DNA from: Nakazawaea peltata
Lineage: Eukaryota > Ascomycota > Pichiomycetes > Alaninales > Pachysolenaceae
Assembly (NCBI GenBank): GCA_001599355.1
Contig: BCGQ01000009.1
Location: 372,001 to 436,000, forward strand
Length of the DNA stretch: 64,000 nt
Direction of reading: 5' to 3'
Positions 1 through 9,662 of the stretch are shown in pieces (positions within the stretch are counted from its first letter, which is position 1; every line of letters starts with the position of its first letter). Under the pieces are notes generated by a model that ran no database searches, was not told where the DNA came from, and worked only from the letters and a program-made list of their open reading frames with translations. The translations under genes were made by a program, and so were the position numbers.

Positions 1-1045
1 GTTTAAGTTTCTTTCTTTCTTCTTCTTGACGCATCTCTTCCTCAGCCAGTTCCAATGCTTTCAGTTCTTCTTCTTCTCTTTTCAGTTTCAGTTTCAGAGC
101 TTCTCCTCCTGAGCCTCCATCCAGAGGCATCAGAGTAATCAAAGCGACGAACCCATCCTCATCAATGGCCTTAATTTTCAATTTCTTGATTTTGGCAACT
201 TTCGATGGACCCAGTTCTTCTCCAATCACGACTAAAGAAGTTTTACCACTAATACTTTTAGTGACACGAGCACCATATCTCTGGGCTAACAGTTCCAGAG
301 CAGTTCTTTCTAAAGTAGGAAGTATACCGGTGAACACAATAGTCAACCCTCCTAAACAATTAGGTGCTCCTTCAGGGATATCTCTAGTTCCAGTAGGAGT
401 AAGAGACAGTTGATTGGCTTTGAAATCCCTATATGACATTCCTTCAGTGCTTACTGCATCTGGTAATACAGCATCAGGAATAGTTTTCAACACCTCTTCA
501 GCACTAGGACCTTCAATTGGCGTTGGAGGTGGCATTGGCTGAGAAGCACGTTTAGGAGTAGCCAGTTTCTTAGGAGAGACCAGTTTCTTAGGAGTTGGAG
601 GAGCAGATTCTTTCTTTGGAATGACTCTCTTTGCTCTTGGACTCTTCTGAGTCGACGTCAGTTTGATTTCCTTAAGATCTTCCTCATCATCGTCTACAAA
701 TGCATCGTCCAGACCATCATCCATATCATCGTCACTCTCATCGCCGTCCATTTTAAAGTCTTCATCATCATCTTCGAGATCTGGTTCTTCTTCTTCGAAA
801 TCGTCATCTAAATCTAAGTCAATGACTTGTTTCTTTGGTGATGGTTTCGGTTTTGGTTTGGCTGTCAGTTTAGGTGGTTCTTCATGTTTCAATTTCTTAA
901 CCGCCAGAGTCTTGCTATTGCCAGTCGCCTTTCTCTTTCCAGTCTAAATAGTCGGTTAGTAACAAAGTGGTACGCTTTTTCGGATTTTTCATGTTAAACT
1001 CACCTTTGGCCCGGAATTCCCAAAGAAATCTCTAATATCAACCAT
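1..1045 (-). CDS. RFC1: Replication factor C subunit 1, N-terminal part (3' end outside window)
   Basis: Large subunit of the RFC clamp loader, which opens and loads PCNA on primed DNA in the nucleus. The coding sequence is exon 1 at 1004-1045 and exon 2 from 943 down past base 1. Exon 1 encodes 14 residues starting MVDIRDFFG, like the Rfc1 start MVxISDFFG. Then come a Lys-rich stretch, a long Asp/Glu-rich acidic region, Pro/Lys-rich linkers, and a BRCT domain at about residues 208-280 (NCLGGLTIVFTGIL, then GKTSLVVIGEELG). The AAA+ and C-terminal parts lie beyond the window. The gene is divergent from RUD3, and two MCB boxes lie in the shared promoter, as expected for an S-phase gene. Family and BRCT are clear; the rest of the protein is not visible. 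Confidence 0.93.
944..1003 (-). other. RFC1 intron, 60 nt
   Basis: On the minus strand it begins GTGAGT, has TTACTAAC about 18 nt before the acceptor and ends TTTAG. Removing it joins MVDIRDFFGNSGPK to TGKRKATG in phase 0. Confidence 0.9.
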
Positions 1046-1113
1046 AATTGACCAATATCCTGTCGATACTCAACCTCTGGGTAGTCTCATCAGATCAGAT
1101 CTTTTCCCGCAAG

Positions 1114-1119
1114 ACGCGT
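1114..1119. promoter_or_regulatory. MCB box ACGCGT, 69 bp upstream of RFC1
   Basis: Exact palindromic MluI cell-cycle box, bound in yeasts by the Swi6-Mbp1 (MBF) complex to drive G1/S genes. Its place upstream of a clamp-loader gene fits that role. Confidence 0.7.
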
Positions 1120-1303
1120 TTTGTACAAAAAATCGAGTGAAAAACCGAGGGCTCATGCGCAGCTCGCTTGGTAAGAAAAACTCTGAAAAAGATCCTTCTC
1201 AGTGCTAATTTTGACAGCCAAGTGAGCGTACAAAAAATGAGTTTTTATGATTTTTCACAGAGTAAGAAAAGTTTCATCCGCGCAACTACACACAAAATCA
1301 ACT

Positions 1304-1309
1304 ACGCGT
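1304..1309. promoter_or_regulatory. Second MCB box ACGCGT in the RFC1-RUD3 intergene
   Basis: Exact second copy, 259 bp from the RFC1 start and 172 bp from the RUD3 start. MCB boxes often act in groups. Which gene it serves cannot be told from sequence. Confidence 0.55.
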
Positions 1310-1453
1310 GCGGCGTTTTCTCAGTCTGCCTGTGCGCAGTCTCGCTCAGTGCTCAGTTTGGCGCTGTGCCAGGTTTCGTTGGCTCCTTTTCGCTTGTTTA
1401 AGCAGGTCCAAACAAAAAAGAACAACTGGTCTAAATCAGAAGCGAGAACCGTG

Positions 1454-1465
1454 ATGGCTAAGTGA
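1454..1465 (+). promoter_or_regulatory. Upstream ORF of RUD3 (Met-Ala-Lys-stop)
   Basis: An ATG 28 bp before the RUD3 start opens a three-codon frame that ends in TGA. If the transcript starts upstream of it, it would lower or tune RUD3 translation. The transcription start is unknown. Confidence 0.35.
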
Positions 1466-1481
1466 AGATAGTTGGGATACA

Positions 1482-2882
1482 ATGGGGAAGAATAAGAAGA
1501 AATCTCAGCAATCCAAGAATGAAGAAAAACTGGAGGTAGCGCCGGTGGAGAATCCAATTTCTGAGCCGGAAAACCTGGTGGGGCTGAACACTGAAGAGTC
1601 CAAAGACGTTGATGAAACACACGAGGGATCGGCTACAGAGACCGATACTCCAAAGATGAACGGAGATTCCAATGACCAATCCAAGATAATAGAGGAGTTA
1701 CAGAAACAGATACTGGAATTGAAGTTACAACAAGAGCAACCGCAACTGGCCGACTCATCTGTCGATACAATACTGCAATTGAAAGAACAATTGGAGGAGA
1801 AGACAAAAGAGAGTGAACAGCATGAATCGAATTACAAGAATTTGTTGAGTAAGTTGTCGGGAATGAAGACTCTTTTCAGTAAGATGAAGCAAGCCGAGTC
1901 TGACTTGGAAGAAAGTGAATCTAAGAATCTGAAATTATCAAAGCAATTACTGGAAACTGAAGATGAAAAGAAGACATTGATAGGAACAATCAAAGATTTG
2001 AAGGATGAAATCAAGAGTTTGAACTCAGAATGTGAGCAATTGAGTGAGAGATCATCAGATTTACATAAAGATCAATCTGTAAGAGAGGAAGAATTAGAGA
2101 AACTTAGAGCCACGAATCAAGAACTTAGAGCTCAAGTTGTCGATTTCAAAAATAGTCAAGAAGAATTCTTCATAACGATGAACGAAGAGAAATTGATGAG
2201 ACAGAATTTGTCTAGTGAGGTGTCCGACTTGAAACAAGCATTAGAACAGAAAGCACAGGAGATTGAGGTGGAGAAACAAGGCAAGGCTAAATTGAATGAC
2301 GAGTTACTGAAGCTGAATAAAGATATTTTAATTATGAAGTCAGATCTTTCAGTTCAATCGACCAAGTATAATAATGATTTAAAGAGTTGGGAGAAGAAAC
2401 TTGAAGCCAAAGATCAAGAAATGGAGTCCTTACAAACAAAGATCAAAGAATTGGAGAATGAAGTGACTAAAATTGCCAAGCTCGAGAAAGAAGTCAAGGA
2501 CAAGCAGTTGCAAATTGGAAAATTACGTCATGAGCTGATCATCTTGAATGACCATCTTACCAAGCTGTTGAAATTAATTAAGAAGGATAACGAGAGCGAG
2601 TCAGTAGATAAACAGTTGGTGAGCAATTTGTTCATCAGTTTCTTGCATTTACCAAGAGGAGACTCAAAGAAATTCCAACTGTTGGAATTAATTGCTAGTT
2701 TCCTCAATTGGGATAATGAGATGAGAGTACTGGCAGGTCTTCAGAACAGTAATCCGAAGACAGGAGGTGCATCTGATGCTTCTACTACAAGTCGTGCAAG
2801 ACAAAGTTTTGTTAGTCTTTGGACTGAATACCTTGAGAAGGAGTCTATAAAAGAGCATAGTGAGCCTTCTACCCCAAAATAG
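1482..2882 (+). CDS. RUD3: Rud3-like cis-Golgi golgin with GRAB domain
   Basis: A 466-residue golgin. The Rud3 family tethers vesicles at the cis-Golgi and is recruited by Arf1. Residues 1-60 are polar and low in complexity. Residues 60-370 are nearly all heptad coiled coil, rich in Lys, Glu, Leu and Gln. Residues about 375-420 carry the GRAB (GRIP-related Arf-binding) domain: LVSNLFISFLHLPRGD, then KKFQLLELIASFLNW. The length is close to that of S. cerevisiae Rud3 (484 residues). The start is the ATG right after the short upstream ORF. The GRAB domain separates it from GRIP-domain golgins such as Imh1. It is divergent from RFC1 and followed in the same direction by AIM41. Confidence 0.88.
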   Translation: MGKNKKKSQQSKNEEKLEVAPVENPISEPENLVGLNTEESKDVDETHEGSATETDTPKMNGDSNDQSKIIEELQKQILELKLQQEQPQLADSSVDTILQLKEQLEEKTKESEQHESNYKNLLSKLSGMKTLFSKMKQAESDLEESESKNLKLSKQLLETEDEKKTLIGTIKDLKDEIKSLNSECEQLSERSSDLHKDQSVREEELEKLRATNQELRAQVVDFKNSQEEFFITMNEEKLMRQNLSSEVSDLKQALEQKAQEIEVEKQGKAKLNDELLKLNKDILIMKSDLSVQSTKYNNDLKSWEKKLEAKDQEMESLQTKIKELENEVTKIAKLEKEVKDKQLQIGKLRHELIILNDHLTKLLKLIKKDNESESVDKQLVSNLFISFLHLPRGDSKKFQLLELIASFLNWDNEMRVLAGLQNSNPKTGGASDASTTSRARQSFVSLWTEYLEKESIKEHSEPSTPK

Positions 2883-3127
2883 ATAATAAATTAATAATGA
2901 ATTCTTTCTAGAAGTGTTTTGTAGGCATTTTGTACTCTCTTTGATGCACTTCCCCCCTTCAATTCCCTACTTATTGTCCATCCCCTTCAATTATCTACCC
3001 TCCCTCTTCCTTCCCCACGCTTCAAAACTATCAATTTTCAATGAAAAATTCATCAACTCAAAAGAGAAATCGTTCACTCACCACTTGGAGTCTACCCAAA
3101 AGAGTACAGAAAAGACCAGATCACAAA

Positions 3128-3755
3128 ATGCTCAGTTCATTCAGAATCAGCACCGCCGCTATAGTCAGAAGATCCGGTTTCAGATGGAATAGCACCTCCG
3201 CCTTCACCGACGTAGTCACCAGCATCAGAGCCGACTTGAAAAATAATATCCGTCAAAAAGGTGATCCTTTAGAGTAAGTGCTTCTATAAAACCATACGCA
3301 GAATCAACTCCATACTAACACCACACTACAGAAAAAACGTTATCCGTTCATTATTATCAGAGATCAAGAATTTGGAGATCAAAAACCACAATAAGAAAGA
3401 TAATGACAAGTTCGATTTATACGAGTTGTTCAGTAGACAGATCAGCCAGAGACAAGACACAGCTAAAGAATATTTGGCCAAACTGGACGAGTCCGACCGT
3501 TACAAAGAATTAGGTGAGACAGAACTTAAAGAGAGCGAATTCATTCTGAAATATTTGAAAGGTTTGGATATGCTGACCGATGAAGAGTTGACTAATAAAA
3601 TTGAGCAAATTATTTCAGAGCTTGAACTGAAGGGAACCCCAATCTCATTGCAGAACATTTACAAATCGATCCCGATGAGAACCGTTGAAAATGACTGGAA
3701 TTGTTCCAAGTTTCAACTCAAATCCATCGTGGGCCGGTTGGTACTGCAGAAATAG
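3128..3755 (+). CDS. AIM41: Aim41-like mitochondrial YqeY-domain protein
   Basis: Spliced gene with exons 3128-3273 and 3332-3755, 189 residues. The first 25 residues form a mitochondrial presequence (MLSSFRISTAAIVRRSGFR), rich in Arg and Ser with no acids. The rest is a YqeY/GatB-tail-like helical domain: DVVTSIRADLKNNIRQK near residue 35, then RSLLSEIKNLEIKN spanning the splice, and a C-terminal helical part ending in LKSIVGRLVLQK. In S. cerevisiae Aim41 is mitochondrial and its biochemical role is poorly known; YqeY proteins resemble the tRNA-binding tail of amidotransferases. An in-frame ATG at 3041 exists, but starting there would bury the presequence, so the downstream ATG was chosen. 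Confidence 0.85.
3274..3331 (+). other. AIM41 intron, 58 nt
   Basis: Begins GTAAGT, has TACTAAC at 3313-3319 and ends CTACAG. It splits a GAA codon (GA|A) and joins DPLE to KNVIRSLLSEIK. Confidence 0.9.
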
Positions 3756-3960
3756 TCTTGGCAACCGGACTTCCCGCTTTACTTCGAGACTCGTTTCTTC
3801 CTCGTTCCCTCGTTCCTAACGGCCCGCCATTATTGCTCACGCATAATACGATAACGAGAAGCGCAGAAATTTAACTATAAATTGCTTGTTAGCACCTGTG
3901 TATAGATAATTAGATCCATCAATTGAGTATATTAATTAAGTAATAGTAGTCTAAGTGAAG

Positions 3961-4773
3961 ATGATTGGATATCCAGAAGTCATTGGAGGTGTGAGCAGAG
4001 CTTTATCGTCCCGAGTTTTCATTCATTCGTCCCCATTCAACAGGTTCCATGGGATCCATTTCGGAGCCAGAATGTCAATTATCAAATTGACATCGGGATC
4101 TTATTTGATGTTCGCAGCTATTCCATACAATAAAGAGATGATCAGTTCTCTTGCCAAGGAAATCGGTGATGACGATTGGTTATCAAAAGTGGCTTATGTG
4201 ATCGTTCCTGATCGTGAGCATACTATGGGACTTTTATCATATTTAGGTAAGATTCAAGCTGATGCCAAGATTATTGGAATGAAGACGGGTAATGCTTCTG
4301 TTAACAGTGCAATTAATGTCACTGTGACTAAACAAGATGCTTATAAAATCATTGCTAATGAAGATATCACTACCAAATTCGGTATTACCGACCCGCTGTT
4401 CGTCTCGGATATAAAATTACTGTTTATTCCAAGTCATCCAAATCAAGAATTAGTAGTCTACGATGAACCTTCCAAGACTCTTTTGACTGCAGATTTGTTT
4501 TTCAATATCCGTAGTACCAATACTACTGGATCCAAACATTTCTTGGAACAGTTCGGTTACAAATCTCCTGGGTTCACCAGTTTCATGAATAGTGACAGTT
4601 GGTTCGGTAGATTATTGTTCAATACTTTCTTCGGTTCATCTGCTGAGAACAAAGCTATCGCTCAAGATCTTTATAGTTTGAAATTTGACACTTTTGTTAT
4701 GTGTCACGGAGAGGTTATTGAATCTAATGGTTACGAAGCCTTCAAACTGACCTTCCCAAAGCTCTTTTCATAG
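3961..4773 (+). CDS. DUF4336-like metallo-hydrolase-fold protein
   Basis: 270 residues from the ATG at 3961; the frame runs two codons further up without an ATG. There is no signal peptide or membrane segment. It resembles the DUF4336 family, whose fold is related to metallo-beta-lactamases: MSIIKLTSGSYLMFAAIPYNKEM near the N-terminus, then VAYVIVPDREHTMGL, LLFIPSHPNQELVVYDEPSKTLLTADLFF, and FDTFVMCHGEVIE near the C-terminus. The HxHxDH metal motif of true beta-lactamases is absent, as is usual for this family. Function is unknown. It stands alone between AIM41 and the TRM1-like gene. The family call rests on motif memory. Confidence 0.6.
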   Translation: MIGYPEVIGGVSRALSSRVFIHSSPFNRFHGIHFGARMSIIKLTSGSYLMFAAIPYNKEMISSLAKEIGDDDWLSKVAYVIVPDREHTMGLLSYLGKIQADAKIIGMKTGNASVNSAINVTVTKQDAYKIIANEDITTKFGITDPLFVSDIKLLFIPSHPNQELVVYDEPSKTLLTADLFFNIRSTNTTGSKHFLEQFGYKSPGFTSFMNSDSWFGRLLFNTFFGSSAENKAIAQDLYSLKFDTFVMCHGEVIESNGYEAFKLTFPKLFS

Positions 4774-4826
4774 ATCGCTCAGTTTCTGTATAATTCATTA
4801 AACTTGATTTTAATAATAACTTTGTA

Positions 4827-4837
4827 GATGAGATGAG
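4827..4837 (+). promoter_or_regulatory. PAC-like element GATGAGATGAG upstream of the TRM1-like gene
   Basis: Matches the core of the PAC motif (GATGAG, classically GCGATGAGATGAG) bound by Pbf1/Pbf2 (Dot6/Tod6) at ribosome- and tRNA-related genes. It lies 24 bp before the start codon, closer than usual. Confidence 0.5.
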
Positions 4838-4860
4838 ATCTTTACTGTTTTAAGAAATTA

Positions 4861-5883
4861 ATGTCCGAGTCGCTAGTCATATCCGAAGGGTCGGTCATTG
4901 TAGAGGTGCCTGGTAATTTCAGGTACCAGGAGGCTAGGAGAGTGGTTACAGATGAAGTGATTGGGCTTTTACGGAACAACCGTAGCCAAGGGAGATTTTT
5001 AAAGCTTTTTGATCCTGATTGTGGGATAAGAGCTCTTAGATATGAGAAGGAGGTGCCATTGAATAGTGTGACAGTGGTGGATCTGAGTGCGCGGGATCAC
5101 GAAAAACATCAGGATCCGTCTAAATATAACCAGATACAGTCTCTGATCCAGAGGATCGACCTCCCTGTCTCGTCTTTCCTTCAATCACAACTTCTTGACT
5201 TTGACATCATTGAACTTGATCCTCTCAAGAAGAATATGCCTCATCTATATCATGAGATCCTCAGCCGATGGAATGGTGGTATACTTATAGTGGGGATCCC
5301 TGAGTTTGGTCTTATATCTGGTAATGCTTATAATGAGAAATGTGAGGAGATTTACGGTAGGAAGTTGAGTAAGCATTCGGCTACAGTGGAGGGAGGAATT
5401 AGGTTGGTGTTAAGAGTGATATACGAGGAGTGTCGGGTACTAGGTAAGGAAATGAAGGTGATACATACCGGATATTCTGGGGGGTTTGCATCTGTTATAC
5501 TTGAGGTGAGTGAAGGGAGAGAAGGTGCTAACACTGGCACTAGCCCTGACACTGTTACCGACAATACCGATGATTCTCTATCCCTAGTTCATTACTGTCC
5601 TAAATGTGATTACTTCACTACTAGTGCCCAACTTTGCATCCAATGTAGCACTCAGCTTCAAACCTCTAGTCCATTCTGGATCAAACCTCTCAGTCAGTAC
5701 GATCCATCACCTCTCCTCTCTATAGATCTTCAGAAATTCACTAAGAACCGTCTTCCCCTAAACACTCTCAAACACCTCATTCTACAAGCCGGGTACTCCA
5801 TCTCCACATCTAAATTCAACCCAAAGACCATCAAGACCGATTGTCCACTACATTTAATCCTTTCACTTTGCAACCAAGCTTAG
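4861..5883 (+). CDS. Divergent Trm1-like protein, probably without methyltransferase activity
   Basis: 340 residues. It aligns by eye to tRNA (guanine26-N2)-dimethyltransferase Trm1: ISEGSVIVEVP (family EGKAEI), GIRALRYEKEVP (family GLRAIRYAKEIP), FDIIELDPL (family FDVIDLDPYG), GNAYNEKCEEIYG (family GNGYPEKCxxLYG), a zinc finger YCPKCDYF...LCIQC, and a C-terminal LKHLILQAGYSIS...KTDCP. S. cerevisiae Trm1 has about 570 residues, so this is much shorter. The SAM-binding EALSATG motif reads KLFDPDC, and DPYG reads DPLK using codon CTC, so the change is not due to the altered code. FYNPxxxFNRD is missing. It could be a pseudoenzyme paralogue or a fast-evolving Trm1. A PAC element precedes it. Confidence 0.72.
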   Translation: MSESLVISEGSVIVEVPGNFRYQEARRVVTDEVIGLLRNNRSQGRFLKLFDPDCGIRALRYEKEVPLNSVTVVDLSARDHEKHQDPSKYNQIQSLIQRIDLPVSSFLQSQLLDFDIIELDPLKKNMPHLYHEILSRWNGGILIVGIPEFGLISGNAYNEKCEEIYGRKLSKHSATVEGGIRLVLRVIYEECRVLGKEMKVIHTGYSGGFASVILEVSEGREGANTGTSPDTVTDNTDDSLSLVHYCPKCDYFTTSAQLCIQCSTQLQTSSPFWIKPLSQYDPSPLLSIDLQKFTKNRLPLNTLKHLILQAGYSISTSKFNPKTIKTDCPLHLILSLCNQA

Positions 5884-5960
5884 AAACTCTAGACAACCAC
5901 TCGCCCACTACATTTACTCGATGAAATTTGTATTACGAAACATATATAGACAACCCAGAT

Positions 5961-8900
5961 TTAATCATCATCCATTTCACTTGGCTTCAATAAACCACCA
6001 ACCTTAGCTGCCAGCTCTCTTTCAGTTCTTTGCAGCTCTTGTTGCTCGCTTTCTTTATCATCGGCAAACAAGTAATCAGTAGCATCTCCTCCAACTTGTT
6101 TGATTTGAACAAGGAAATCTCTTAAAGTGAGTTTGAATTTAGTCTGGTCTTGGTATTGAGAGATCAACAGTTTGATGAAATTGGAAACTTGATCCGTTTG
6201 TAAGTGGCTGAACGCATTAATCAACATATTACCAAGGTATTCTCCCAAGAATGTCTTGTTGGTGGTTCCAGCTGGAACTGTATCTACAGGGAATAAAGGC
6301 TCGGTAATGATGTTCAGCTCGACCAATTCAATCAATTTAGCCAACAATTGCAGTTGTAATCTGAATCCAGATTTATGATCCGAGTCGGTCAAGACGAAGA
6401 ATGTGTCACTCAAGATAGGGAAATAGAAGTTTTGATAAAACGCTGTGGTGAAGGGAGTAACACCCAAAGATTCCACGTTCTTTAACAACTCAATAGCCAA
6501 TTGTAAACCGGAACTCTCAACATCTCTATTGGTATGCTTGAAAGCCCATAAGATACTATCAATGAATTGCTTGAAAATAGGACCTGGAAGTTGTAGAAGA
6601 GCAGGGAAATTCTTGATGTTGACTTCCCTTAAAAGTTTATAGAATTCGGTTCTATGCTCTGGGTACTCGGTGAAGTCCTTGTTGATCATATCCAAAGTAC
6701 ATTCAAAGACACTGCCCATGATTTGAACAACTTGTTCAGGGATCATATGACCAACTTTATCAACCAAAGTAGTCATACAATTCAAGACTTCGGCATCACG
6801 AGCATCTGGGACATTGCTATTATAATCTTCCAAGACGGCTACTAATAATGGAGTTACGATTGTCTTAACGATATCGTCCAAATTGTCAGCCTTAGCAACA
6901 TAGGTCTCGAATAATTTCAAGATCTCTTTCTTGATAGTTCTTAAACCACGAACTTTTGGAGTCTTTGTAGCAATGACACCATCACTCAGAACAGCGTTGG
7001 AAATCATACCACTGACAGCTTTATAAAGAGACAATAAATCAAGATAAATCTCTGAAAGTTGAGGATAAAATCCAGGTCCGAGAGATGTACAAACGGCAAC
7101 ATTGGTCTTGATGATATTAGCAATGATCTTAACAGTCTCGGTGTTGGTTAAAATATCAGGGTTGTTGGAGGATTGTTCGACAATAGCTCTCCAAGCAAAG
7201 TTTGGTAATGACATCAACTCACTCAACAAATTATCTCTGACTTGTTTAGAAGGTTGAGCACTAATTATACAACCACAAGCTTCGTAAAAAGTATGAACTT
7301 GTTGCGGAGCCAAATCATCGGTAATGCTCTGAATGTTACGAATAATCTCATCAATGAAAGGCTCTCTTTCATTTGGCTGTAAAACAACGAAATGTCTCTT
7401 ACATTTTTGAGTGATCTTAATGAAAGTATCACAAGCCATATCTTGAACACCTTCATGAGTCTCATGCATGAACTCAAACAACTTGTTGACGACTGTCTTG
7501 AGGAATCTCCAATGCAGTTTCAAGAATCTTGGATATTGCCCAACAATGTACATGATATTCGAAGCGACAACAGCCTTGTTATCCTTACCTCTCTTCATCT
7601 CTGTCAAGGCCAATAAGTTCTTGATGGTGTTGACCAAGAATCTCTTCTCCATATCCTCATTCATAGTACCAGAGATAGATCCAATAGCCCAACATAAGGT
7701 ATTAATATTACGCCATGACCATTCACTTCCATCGATTTGCTTATCCAATTTGTCCGACATGATATTCTCGGTATCAACAACGTCTAAATGAGTCAAATAA
7801 ACCAAGATCTCTCTCATGGACTTGTATAATTGAATAGTATCACTTTCTTTAACGAATTCTCTAACGATTTCTCCCTCATCATTCTCTACAATCAAAACTT
7901 CTTCGGGTCTAACCATATTTTCGATAATAACAACACGTAATTTGGACAAAATCTCGGCGTATTGATGCTTTCTTAATGGGAATTTCGCCAAAATCTCAGG
8001 GTTAGGAGCTCCTCCAGCACTGGTAAGAGAATTTCCATAATTCAATTGCATCAATGGAGACAATTCTTGAGCTGGCAACTTCTGAATCTCAGTAAATAAC
8101 GAGTGAACTAATTTCAGCCAATAATCAAGACACACCTTAAACAACTCACGTTCTTGAATACGTGATAACGATATAAGATATTCATGACTAATCAAATTCA
8201 ATTCTCTCAATTCATGGTTATTCTCTAAAGGTAAGAGATGGTTGCCTAAGAAAGTAGTCAAGAACATAGCCAAATCTTGTAAGAAAGATTGGTCAGTGGA
8301 GTTGGCTTCCTCGTAACTCTTGTCAAGTTTAGTACCAGTTGGTAATATATTAGAAATCGACTCCATTGTTTGTTTGAACATAATAACAAACTTTGTATCG
8401 TATTGTTCAGCTACCAAAGAAGAGATCTCAGTGAGACATTTCAAAGTCACCGAACGGAATTCGGGATTGACCAAGAATTTAGTGGAGAGAAGGTTCAATA
8501 ACTCGGTCTCAAATATGAACACCAATGGGATCCAATGTAAATAACGTAATAAAGAGTTCAAAGTCGACACGATCAATGAAGGTTTGGTAGCTTTATCCAA
8601 TACCTCGAAACAAAGCTTGAAAATCTCAGCGAATTCCTCACTCATCTTGGTCTTTAAACTCTTAGCACGAGCTTGGGTGATTTGTTCCAGTGAGAAATCA
8701 AAAACCTCCTCACTCAACAACTTCAAAATCACCATGTTATTCTCACACACATTATAACCGGCACCACTGGATTGAACAATCTCCGGAATGAAAGTAGGCC
8801 AATTATCAGGCCAGTCTTGTTTGATGATCTGGACAAGCGTCAAATCACATTTGTTGATCAAAGCACGTTGGGACACGAAATTGGCATCGTCATCACACAT

Positions 8901-9200
8901 CAGAATGATCATATTGGCGATGAAATTACGGATGCCAAAACGCTGGTCTTGAGGTAAAACTTTCCAGCGCGTTTGGATCAATTTGTCTAAAATCGATAAA
9001 GCAATGTACTTGGCTTGAGAATCCTGTGAAAATTGCAAGATTTTATCGGCTCTTGTCCAAGCGTCAGGATGTTCTTGAAACTTGGTCAATACTTGCTGAG
9101 CCTGTTTCTGTTGCTCACCAGATCCTTTATAAAAGGTGGAAACCACCTGATCTAAGAGATTGATGTCTAAGTCTTTGCTGAAATCGAGGATTTGGTCCAT
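5961..9200 (-). CDS. CRM1: Exportin-1 (Crm1/Xpo1)
   Basis: The main nuclear export receptor. It binds leucine-rich export signals together with Ran-GTP. It has 1079 residues from [14 protein letters not shown]. cerevisiae Crm1 has 1084. The importin-beta N-terminal domain lies near residues 35-110, followed by HEAT repeats throughout and a C-terminal acidic tail ending SEMDDD. The groove helix region reads [33 protein letters not shown]. Its Thr533 (ACA, 7602-7604) stands where human XPO1 has Cys528. The frame stays open 76 codons upstream, but that part is low-complexity and absent from the family, so the ATG at 9200 was chosen. Confidence 0.97.
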   Translation of the reverse strand: MDQILDFSKDLDINLLDQVVSTFYKGSGEQQKQAQQVLTKFQEHPDAWTRADKILQFSQDSQAKYIALSILDKLIQTRWKVLPQDQRFGIRNFIANMIILMCDDDANFVSQRALINKCDLTLVQIIKQDWPDNWPTFIPEIVQSSGAGYNVCENNMVILKLLSEEVFDFSLEQITQARAKSLKTKMSEEFAEIFKLCFEVLDKATKPSLIVSTLNSLLRYLHWIPLVFIFETELLNLLSTKFLVNPEFRSVTLKCLTEISSLVAEQYDTKFVIMFKQTMESISNILPTGTKLDKSYEEANSTDQSFLQDLAMFLTTFLGNHLLPLENNHELRELNLISHEYLISLSRIQERELFKVCLDYWLKLVHSLFTEIQKLPAQELSPLMQLNYGNSLTSAGGAPNPEILAKFPLRKHQYAEILSKLRVVIIENMVRPEEVLIVENDEGEIVREFVKESDTIQLYKSMREILVYLTHLDVVDTENIMSDKLDKQIDGSEWSWRNINTLCWAIGSISGTMNEDMEKRFLVNTIKNLLALTEMKRGKDNKAVVASNIMYIVGQYPRFLKLHWRFLKTVVNKLFEFMHETHEGVQDMACDTFIKITQKCKRHFVVLQPNEREPFIDEIIRNIQSITDDLAPQQVHTFYEACGCIISAQPSKQVRDNLLSELMSLPNFAWRAIVEQSSNNPDILTNTETVKIIANIIKTNVAVCTSLGPGFYPQLSEIYLDLLSLYKAVSGMISNAVLSDGVIATKTPKVRGLRTIKKEILKLFETYVAKADNLDDIVKTIVTPLLVAVLEDYNSNVPDARDAEVLNCMTTLVDKVGHMIPEQVVQIMGSVFECTLDMINKDFTEYPEHRTEFYKLLREVNIKNFPALLQLPGPIFKQFIDSILWAFKHTNRDVESSGLQLAIELLKNVESLGVTPFTTAFYQNFYFPILSDTFFVLTDSDHKSGFRLQLQLLAKLIELVELNIITEPLFPVDTVPAGTTNKTFLGEYLGNMLINAFSHLQTDQVSNFIKLLISQYQDQTKFKLTLRDFLVQIKQVGGDATDYLFADDKESEQQELQRTERELAAKVGGLLKPSEMDDD

Positions 9201-9662
9201 CTTAACCACCTGCTTTCTACTCTGCTTAGTCTGCTTAGTCTTGTTGTCTTGTTTCAGCGGCAATAAACAATTAAACGCAATAAATCTTAGGAAAATGATA
9301 GGAAAAGTAAACAGATTTTTTTGGAAAAATTTGCTTAGAAAGTGACTTAGGGGTGGGATTTTTGGGAAGGAGAGGTGGTGGGGGTCTACTAATGGGAGAT
9401 ATACGTAGTTATAGGTTATAGTAGTCAATTGATGAAAAAACTATTCCAATTGGACTACTGTACCTCGTTTTATTACACCTCCAATTCGACCTTCTTACAT
9501 CATTACACCAAAAAATTGTACTACTGGAATTTGTTAACTATTACTTAATTGGGAAATTAGGATTGGGTGCACTACTACTCAACATCATAACACCAACACC
9601 CCCAACCCAAACACCCCCTTCTGGACCAATTCCATTTTATATATTTGTTAACCCCCACACTA
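9201..9662. other. CRM1 promoter region and 3' side of the zinc-cluster gene
   Basis: 462 bases between two minus-strand genes. Near 9580-9625 there is a C-run tract (ACACCCCC-type repeats). No gene, tRNA or clear factor site was recognised. Confidence 0.5.

Larger units (their letters stand above)
1046..1481. other. Divergent promoter region of RFC1 and RUD3
   Basis: 436 bases with no gene. It holds two ACGCGT boxes (1114 and 1304) and a three-codon upstream ORF just before RUD3. Open frames here on either strand have no recognisable product. Confidence 0.7.

Noticed and set aside
663-947. Ser-rich open frame on the plus strand
   Set aside because: Mirror of the Asp/Glu-rich region of RFC1 on the other strand; no family features.
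9201-9428. 76-codon N-terminal extension of CRM1
   Set aside because: Low-complexity sequence not found in the family; the downstream ATG gives the usual Crm1 start.
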